Shown here: one piece after another, positions 59,835-64,000 of the stretch
Numbering within the stretch: the first letter of the stretch is position 1
Layout: the number at the start of each line of letters is the position of its first letter
Assembly (NCBI GenBank): GCA_934643455.1
Contig: CAKUBV010000005.1
Location: 62,001-126,000, forward strand
Direction: 5' to 3'
DNA length: 64,000 bases
DNA from: Candidatus Proelusimicrobium excrementi
GTDB taxonomy: Bacteria > Elusimicrobiota > Elusimicrobia > Elusimicrobiales > Elusimicrobiaceae
The notes under the pieces: model-generated
The model's database searches: none
The model's input: the letters and a program-made list of their open reading frames with translations, nothing else
What the model was told of the DNA's origin: nothing
Program-made: the position numbers and the translations under genes

Positions 59835-60659
59835 TTAAGAGCAAGAACAATATACGGGGCCGGCAACCATTATATAACCGTTTTGGGTTCCGCGGTTTAC
59901 AATGCCCGTTTTATTTTTTTGTTCACAGCTGCAAGAACCTCTGGGGTTGTCTATCCAAACATAATCGCCGAACTCTGCCGCGATCTCGCTTTCCGTCATA
60001 GCAAATATGCCGCCTTCTATTCCGCCCCACTCGCAAGTGGGTTTTACACAAGGCCCCCAAGCCGACCATTGCCCCGTGCTTGTATTGCAGGTGCGTGTTC
60101 TGGTTCCGCAAACTCCGCATGTTTCGGAAGAATTGCCGCTGCATTGGATAACAGTAGAGCAGCTTTTACCCCAACCGCTCCATGTGCCGTCGCTGCAGCA
60201 TTTCCTTTCAGATGTTCCGCAGGGTTCAATTGGCATATACTCCACTTGCCCGGATGTGCACTCTTTCACTATCGGGGTCCCGCCGCAAGAATACCACTCC
60301 CCGCAGCTGGGCGTTTCATCAACTATTTGCGATATTGTGCCGCACCCTTTTACTACTCCGGGAACCGTACAGTCAAGGCACTGCTGCCCGGTTTTCGAAC
60401 TATACCTTGTTTCCGTATAACTATATGCCGGAAGACTGCACCCGCCTTGATACATTCCTCTTACGCATTTACACCAACCGGAGCCAGATTGCTTAGTACC
60501 GTCGGGCAAATCCCTTGTGCAACTTACCTTGCTTTCACTGTAACCGCTGCATTCCGTTATGGGCTTATCAAGCGTTTGCGCGTAGAGGCAAGCACAAAAC
60601 AGGAAGCAATAACATATCACAGTACAAAAAACTTTCACAGATCTCTTTAAACTAACCAT
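59835..60659 (-). CDS. secreted cysteine-rich cassette protein, copy 1 (thrombospondin-like repeats)
   Basis: A 274-residue protein with signal peptide (ending FCACLYAQ) and about 30 cysteines. Residues 1-126 are identical to the gene at 62.3-63.0 kb except at positions 25, 40, 44 and 111. After EWYSCG the two diverge. The variable part has two W-x-x-W-x-x-C segments (CSDGTWSGWGKSC and NTSTGQWSAWGPC) with CGTRTRTC, reminiscent of thrombospondin type 1 repeats, and a different end (VWIDNPRGSCSCEQ, ending CSCS). GGAGG ribosome site. Promoter contains a poly-T tract. Probably an exported, disulfide-rich surface or adhesion protein. Confidence 0.8.
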   Translation of the reverse strand: MVSLKRSVKVFCTVICYCFLFCACLYAQTLDKPITECSGYSESKVSCTRDLPDGTKQSGSGWCKCVRGMYQGGCSLPAYSYTETRYSSKTGQQCLDCTVPGVVKGCGTISQIVDETPSCGEWYSCGGTPIVKECTSGQVEYMPIEPCGTSERKCCSDGTWSGWGKSCSTVIQCSGNSSETCGVCGTRTRTCNTSTGQWSAWGPCVKPTCEWGGIEGGIFAMTESEIAAEFGDYVWIDNPRGSCSCEQKNKTGIVNRGTQNGYIMVAGPVYCSCS

Positions 60660-60764
60660 ATTTTTTACCTCCGTTTTTGATTACTTCAAGCCAAAAAACC
60701 TTAACAAACGCAGATTAAGAGCGAACAGAGATATCACAGATTTTTCAGCCTGAAATATAGAGGA

Positions 60765-60790
60765 AATTTATCAAAAAAAAAACAAGTCAA
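60765..60790 (-). promoter_or_regulatory. promoter with poly-T spacer, copy 1 (10 T, 14-bp spacing)
   Basis: On the minus strand TTGACT (60785-60790), TG, ten T, GA, then TAAATT (60765-60770). Spacing 14, shorter than the usual 16-18. The leader to the start codon at 60659 is about 100 bases and is largely conserved with copy 2. Confidence 0.5.
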
Positions 60791-60882
60791 CTGTTTTCGC
60801 TTTTTAACAAAACGCTCCGACGTACGACACGGCAGAAAGGAAAGCAAAAAAGAATGTTAAAAGAAAGATAAATGGATAGATA

Positions 60883-60951
60883 AATGTAGGTCGGGCTTTG
60901 CCCGACAAATGTAAACTTCTTTTTAACGTCAGGTAAAACCTGACCTACATT
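60883..60951 (-). repeat. REPIN-like two-hairpin element, copy R2 (inverted)
   Basis: GTAGGTCGGGC-TTT-GCCCGAC, spacer with TTTTTAACG, then GTCAGGT-AAA-ACCTGACCTAC. Orientation opposite to R1, R3 and R4. Confidence 0.85.
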
Positions 60952-61021
60952 GAATTGGTTTTTGAGTGAACTTTCAGCGTGAGAGCTTGAAAGCGGCGTG
61001 ATTTTTCAGATTTGAAGGAAA

Positions 61022-61104
61022 TTTTTATTTTCTTTGTCGTAAGCTATACTAAGTGCGATGCGTCCAAAGGGCGCGCAGTATGCGAAACGGCAAAAAAATC
61101 AAAA
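61022..61104 (+). repeat. long imperfect palindrome, copy C
   Basis: Inner stem GCGTCC-AAA-GGGCGC (one G-U pair), flanks TATACTAAG and GCAGTAT, outer arms TTTTATTTTCTTTGTCG and CGGCAAAAAAATCAAAA. Confidence 0.86.
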
Positions 61105-61305
61105 TTTACCCAAATATGGAAAATTGCTAGCCGTGAGAACGCAATATCACGCGAGTTGAAAAATACATGAGGACATAACATGGACCGAGCAAAAAATATA
61201 AAGCAGGTCAAATACGGAAGTTTGCTAGCCGTGAGAGCACAACTTAACACGAGTCAAAAGAAATCAGGCAAAATACGAAAGCTTGCTAGCAGAAGGGATT
61301 TAACC
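61105..61305 (+). repeat. GCTAGCCGTGAG units, locus 3
   Basis: Units at about 61125, 61224 and 61283, the last degenerate (GCTAGCAGAAG). No gene. Ends against the rnpB terminator. Confidence 0.75.
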
Positions 61306-61312
61306 TAGTCCG

Positions 61313-61340
61313 ACAAAAAAAACGCCGCTTAACGCGGCGC
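61313..61340 (-). terminator. terminator of the RNase P RNA gene
   Basis: On the minus strand GCCGCG-TTAA-GCGGC then TTTTTTTT, directly after the RNA 3' end. Confidence 0.88.
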
Positions 61341-61658
61341 GCTGAACTATACCCCGGATTCTGTCCGCCAAAGGCGTGCAGACCATTTATCTGTGCGGCC
61401 TACTCTGCCTTAACATACGGGCCGTATATCGGCATATTTGGCCTTGCTCCGAGCGGGGTTTACCTTGCCGCAGGCGTTGCCGTCTGCGCGGTAAGCTCTT
61501 GCCTTACCATTTCACCCTTACCCTTACGGGCGGTATTCTTTCTGTTGCACTTTCCGTCGAACGGGGATATCGCCCCGCCCTCCCGCGCTTTCGCGCGGCG
61601 CTCTGCCCTGGGAGTCCGGAAGTTCCTCCGCATTATGCGGCGGCCTGCCGTCCAGCTT
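61341..61658 (-). ncRNA. rnpB: RNase P RNA, bacterial type A
   Basis: About 318 bases on the minus strand. P1 is GCTGGAC with GTTCAGC (one G-U). Conserved regions in order: GAGGAACTTCCGGACTCC with CAGGGCAGAG, AGTGCAACAGAAAG, AAGGGTGAAATGGTAAGG with CAAGAGCTTACCG, CAAGGTAAACCCC with GGAGCAAGGCCAAATA, the ACGGCCCGTATGTTAAGGC region, and the end GGACAGAATCCGGGGTATAG. These are the universal landmarks of the tRNA 5'-processing ribozyme. The 5' end is placed at the start of P1, nine bases after the RNase HI stop codon. A -10-like TAAAAT lies just upstream. Confidence 0.96.
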
Positions 61659-61666
61659 TATATATT

Positions 61667-62221
61667 TTATAAATTATTTAGGTCGAAAAGTTCAAGCTGC
61701 TTAGGTTCTTTGGCGGTTTTCTTCACGCTTGAAGCATTTATACTTGGGGCTTTTTTCGCACCGGCCTCTGCCTGCGCGGCCAAGTGATTATAAATCGGTT
61801 TTGAAGGCGCGGCCGGCTTTTTTAAAGCTTTATCCATAGTTTGATTGCAGATAAGGTCCGCCTCTTTGTTTTGCTCGCGCGGGACGTGCTTTATATTGAT
61901 TTTTTTAAAACCGGCGGCGAGATTTCTTATTTCCGACATTAACATTTGCAGTTGGGGATTTTTTATTTTATATTCCCCCAAATATTGCTTTACAAGAAGC
62001 TGAGAATCCGCCCTTATAAAAAGTTCGTCCCCGCCAAGTTCTTTTGCGTTTTTCAAAGCAAGTTTAAGCGCGTTAAATTCAGCTTGGTTATTGGTGCATT
62101 CTTTAAAGAAAAGCCCCTCGCTTTTAAGCATAGTTCCGCTTTTATCTTTAATTACGCATCCGCTTGCGCCGGGGCCGGGATTGCCGCGGCTGCCGCCGTC
62201 TATATTTATAATCAGTTGCAT
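61667..62221 (-). CDS. ribonuclease HI family protein
   Basis: From the ATG at 62221 this is 184 residues. The catalytic carboxylates of RNase H are all visible: first Asp in LIINIDGGSRGNPGPGASG, Glu in TNNQAEFNALKLAL, Asp in LFIRADSQLLVKQYLG and the later Asp in PREQNKEADLICNQ. The last 40 residues are a Lys/Ala-rich tail. It degrades RNA in RNA-DNA hybrids. The start has no Shine-Dalgarno; TATACT is six bases before the ATG. It ends nine bases before rnpB. Confidence 0.95.
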   Translation of the reverse strand: MQLIINIDGGSRGNPGPGASGCVIKDKSGTMLKSEGLFFKECTNNQAEFNALKLALKNAKELGGDELFIRADSQLLVKQYLGEYKIKNPQLQMLMSEIRNLAAGFKKINIKHVPREQNKEADLICNQTMDKALKKPAAPSKPIYNHLAAQAEAGAKKAPSINASSVKKTAKEPKQLELFDLNNL

Positions 62222-62227
62222 AATATC

Positions 62228-62233
62228 AGTATA
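62228..62233 (-). promoter_or_regulatory. -10 box of the RNase HI gene (leaderless layout)
   Basis: On the minus strand TATACT, six bases, ATG. No clear -35. Confidence 0.45.
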
Positions 62234-62266
62234 TAAAATTTGGCGGCCAAACATCCTGCACCGAAG

Positions 62267-62310
62267 AAAACCCCGCGCTTATTTTATAAACGCGGGGCGG
62301 TTAGTTGAGA
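62267..62310 (-). terminator. cassette-type terminator with conserved tail, copy 4
   Basis: On the minus strand CCCCGCG / CGCGGGG then TTTTC. Conserved tail CGGTTAGTTGAGA on the plus strand, 25 bases after the stop of the cysteine-rich gene. Confidence 0.78.
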
Positions 62311-62334
62311 ACCGGGAATTTAGCCCGGAAAATA

Positions 62335-62985
62335 TTATCTGCAGACGTATATCGTGCCGTTTTTTGTTACACACCATTTTCCATTCCAGGTTGAGCTGGC
62401 AGGGCATGAACATCTGCAAGTTTTTAAATCGAAAGTAAGTCCGCAGCTATTACACCACTCGAGTCCGGATGGTTCGCAGGCTTCTTTTATACAGCTTTTA
62501 TCCCAATCGCTCCATGTGCCGTCTGAGCAGCAGGTCCTTTCAGATGTCCCGCATTCCCCGTTTGCTTTATATTGCACATTGCCCGACTCACATTCCGCAG
62601 CCGCAGGACCGCAAGAATACCACTCCCCGCAGCTGGGCGTTTCATCAACTATTTCCGATATTGTGCCGCACCCTTTTACTACTCCGGGAACCGTACAGTC
62701 AAGGCACTGCTGCCCGGTTTTCGAACTATACCTTGTTTCTGTATAACTATATGCCGGAAGACTGCACCCGCCTTGATACATTCCTCTTACGCATTTACAC
62801 CAACCGGAGCCAGATTGCTTAGTACCGTCGGGCAAATCCCTTGTGCAACTTACCCTGCTTTCACTGGAACCGCTGCATTCCGTTATAGGCTTATCAAGCG
62901 TTTGCGCGTAGATGCAAGCACAAAACAGGAAGCAATAACATATCACAGTACAAAAAACTTTCACAGACCTCTTTAAACTAACCAT
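62335..62985 (-). CDS. secreted cysteine-rich cassette protein, copy 2
   Basis: A 216-residue protein with the same signal peptide and N-terminal 126 residues as copy 1 (four substitutions). The variable part is shorter: PAAAECESGNVQYKANGECG, then one CSDGTWSDWDKSC segment, then an unrelated end with EPSGLEWCNSCGLTFDLKTC and TWNGKWCVTKNGTIYVC. GGAGG ribosome site. The leader and promoter are conserved with copy 1 but the poly-T run is two bases longer. Confidence 0.8.
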   Translation of the reverse strand: MVSLKRSVKVFCTVICYCFLFCACIYAQTLDKPITECSGSSESRVSCTRDLPDGTKQSGSGWCKCVRGMYQGGCSLPAYSYTETRYSSKTGQQCLDCTVPGVVKGCGTISEIVDETPSCGEWYSCGPAAAECESGNVQYKANGECGTSERTCCSDGTWSDWDKSCIKEACEPSGLEWCNSCGLTFDLKTCRCSCPASSTWNGKWCVTKNGTIYVCR

Positions 62986-63091
62986 ACTTTTTACCTCCGT
63001 TTTTTAATTATCTTGAGCCGAAAAACCTCAACTAACACAAATAAAGAAGGACGACGAACGGCACAGATTTTTCAGCCTGAAATATAGAGGA

Positions 63092-63119
63092 AATTTATCA
63101 AAAAAAAAAAACAAGTCAA
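63092..63119 (-). promoter_or_regulatory. promoter with poly-T spacer, copy 2 (12 T, 16-bp spacing)
   Basis: On the minus strand TTGACT (63114-63119), TG, twelve T, GA, then TAAATT (63092-63097). Spacing 16, within the functional range. Confidence 0.5.
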
Positions 63120-63206
63120 CTGTTTTCGTTTTTTAACAAAACGCCCCGACGTACGACACGGCGCAAACAATGGGAAAAAAGAATATTAAAAAGAGAATTA
63201 ATACAT

Positions 63207-63268
63207 GTAGGTCAGGCTATGCCTGACGTTAAAAAGGAGTCTTTGTCAGGTAGAACCTGACCTACATT
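63207..63268 (+). repeat. REPIN-like two-hairpin element, copy R3
   Basis: GTAGGTCAGGC-TAT-GCCTGACG, TTAAAAAGGAG spacer, GTCAGGT-AGA-ACCTGACCTACATT. Confidence 0.86.
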
Positions 63269-63275
63269 AATTGAT

Positions 63276-63336
63276 AAAAAAGTTATGGAACCATTTTACG
63301 ACCGAATAAGTTTATATATTGGAATATAAAGAAGAA
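63276..63336 (+). repeat. conserved flank of the REPIN-like element, copy 2
   Basis: Nearly the same 60 bases as at 33845-33905, again immediately after a REPIN-like element. Confidence 0.8.
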
Positions 63337-63384
63337 ATTTTTAAGAAAAGAGAAATAATTATAAGAGTTAGAAATAAGTTAAAC

Positions 63385-63448
63385 GTAGGTCAGGCTATGC
63401 CTGACGTTAAAAGGAATTCCCTTTGTCAGGTAGAACCTGACCTACATT
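63385..63448 (+). repeat. REPIN-like two-hairpin element, copy R4
   Basis: Same sequence as R3 apart from the spacer (TTAAAAGGAATTCC). Confidence 0.86.
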
Positions 63449-63511
63449 GAATGAGTGTTTAAGTAAGCTTTCAGCGTGAGAAAATGTAAACTGCGTGGTT
63501 TGTTGATTTTG

Positions 63512-63607
63512 GAGCGGATTTTAATTTTGTTCCGCGCGCGGTGTACTAAGAATGATGGCAACAAAGTTGCCGCAGTACCCAAGCAAGGAAAAAATTTAAA
63601 TTCGCCC
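63512..63607 (+). repeat. long imperfect palindrome, copy D
   Basis: Inner stem GGCAAC-AAA-GTTGCC, flanks GTGTACTAAG and GCAGTACC, outer arms GCGGATTTTAATTTTGTTCC and GGAAAAAATTTAAATTCGC pair. A GCTAGCCGTGAG unit follows at about 63620 and reaches the MORN gene. Confidence 0.85.
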
Positions 63608-63688
63608 AAAAGCGACAAAGTGCTAGCCGTGAGTATTTAGCGACACGCGAGGAAAAATGCAACTTAGGCCGAGTCAAAACCCAAAGGC

Positions 63689-64000
63689 TTATAAGTCTTT
63701 CAGAGTATAATCCTTCTTCCCCTTCAACTGCCCGTCTTCAAAAATCCACTCTTCCAAGAGGTCGCCCGTTTCGGAATATTTCTTGGTAACGCCGTTGGCT
63801 TTGCCGTTTTTATGCGGGGCAATCATGGCTATGGTGCCGTTTTTATGGTAGGAAATTTTATCGCCCACGATTTGGTTTTTCTTATAAACGCTTTCGGACA
63901 TAACATTTCCGTCCTCGTCGTAAGCTTTGCACACGCCGTCCATATCGCCGTCGACGTATTCGGCCACTTCAAGTATTTTGCCGTTGGGATAATATTTTAA
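63689..64000 (-). CDS. MORN-repeat protein (YwqK-like), C-terminal part
   Basis: The frame is open through the end of the window, so the N-terminus is missing. The visible 103 residues contain MORN_2-type repeats of about 23 residues: KYYPNGKILEVAEYVDG, AYDEDGNVMSESVYKKN, SYHKNGTIAMIAPHKNG and KYSETGDLLEEWIFEDG, each with a Y-x-x-x-G start and a following N/D-G turn. Such repeats are common in YwqK-like and toxin-associated proteins. The function here is unknown. Its stop codon abuts the locus 4 repeat scaffold, as the ankyrin and metalloprotease genes abut theirs. Confidence 0.85.
   Translation of the reverse strand, partial: LKYYPNGKILEVAEYVDGDMDGVCKAYDEDGNVMSESVYKKNQIVGDKISYHKNGTIAMIAPHKNGKANGVTKKYSETGDLLEEWIFEDGQLKGKKDYTLKDL

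Noticed and set aside
59883..60650. 255-codon plus-strand frame opposite cysteine-rich copy 1
   Set aside because: Antisense shadow; the minus-strand gene has signal peptide, ribosome site and a paralogue.
17732..63607. Integron attC sites
   Set aside because: Length and folding recall attC, but the GTTRRRY/RYYYAAC core pair is not found and no integrase is visible. The comparison remains open only as an analogy.

Overview
The window reads as the chromosome of a Gram-negative, LPS-making bacterium of moderate GC (roughly 45 percent by eye). It has Kdo synthesis (kdsA, kdsD), an LPS-export set (lptC, lptA, lptB), meso-diaminopimelate decarboxylase, a TonB/ExbB/ExbD energiser and a complete-looking type IV pilus or type II secretion-like assembly operon with six prepilin-like genes. 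The gene mix and style (pilus locus with a PilM-PilN fusion, many TPR proteins, ankyrin and MORN proteins) made me think of the Elusimicrobiota. That is an impression, not a database result.

Layout. 1-3.9 kb: energy-transduction operon (ExbB end, ExbD, TonB) followed by a sugar-nucleotide or steroid-type reductase and membrane proteins. 4-13.6 kb: tRNA-Ser, a NifX-like protein, a secreted nuclease, pyrophosphatase, a MalY-type C-S lyase, a TPR-SpoIID protein, a glycosyltransferase and an acyl-CoA dehydrogenase. 13.6-17.4 kb: SMR pump, tRNA-Met and the overlapping minus-strand operon rbfA-nrnA-truB-ribF. 18.2-25.7 kb: ankyrin protein, tRNA-Lys/tRNA-Leu/trigger factor unit, a DUF885-like protein with a broken active site and a putative restriction-modification pair preceded by a highly structured leader. 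26-32.7 kb: MATE pump, then kdsA-(small membrane ORF)-kdsD-lptC-lptA-lptB-lysA. 34.4-47.9 kb: one long minus-strand operon from a good promoter at about 47.98 kb, made of an OmpA-like TPR protein, PilMN, PilO, PilP, secretin, PilB, PilC, six prepilins and a HELTH metalloprotease. 48-52.8 kb: two TPR-tailed O-antigen-ligase/PglL-type membrane enzymes behind tRNA-Thr. 53-59.7 kb: FKBP, a cysteine-rich secreted protein and a 1581-residue multi-PAS/GAF protein. 59.7-64 kb: two paralogous cysteine-rich secreted proteins flanking the RNase P RNA and RNase HI genes, then a MORN-repeat gene running off the end.

The most striking content is a repeat scaffold at four separate places (about 17.4-18.2, 33.2-34.4, 59.8-61.3 and 62.3-63.7 kb). 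Each locus has, in the same order, a terminator with a conserved tail, a small secreted-protein gene or its remnant, and 83-97 bp imperfect palindromes whose inner stems vary with compensatory changes, accompanied by short GCTAGCCGTGAG-type units. Three of the four loci also carry a two-hairpin REPIN-like element. The two intact genes share an almost invariant N-terminal 126 residues, then diverge completely. Their promoters carry a poly-T run of different length (10 and 12) between -35 and -10. Together this looks like a family of surface-protein cassettes, possibly phase-variable and diversified by recombination.

A second recurring theme is initiation: at least six genes have a -10 hexamer exactly six bases before the start codon, which predicts leaderless mRNAs, while most other genes have ordinary Shine-Dalgarno sequences.
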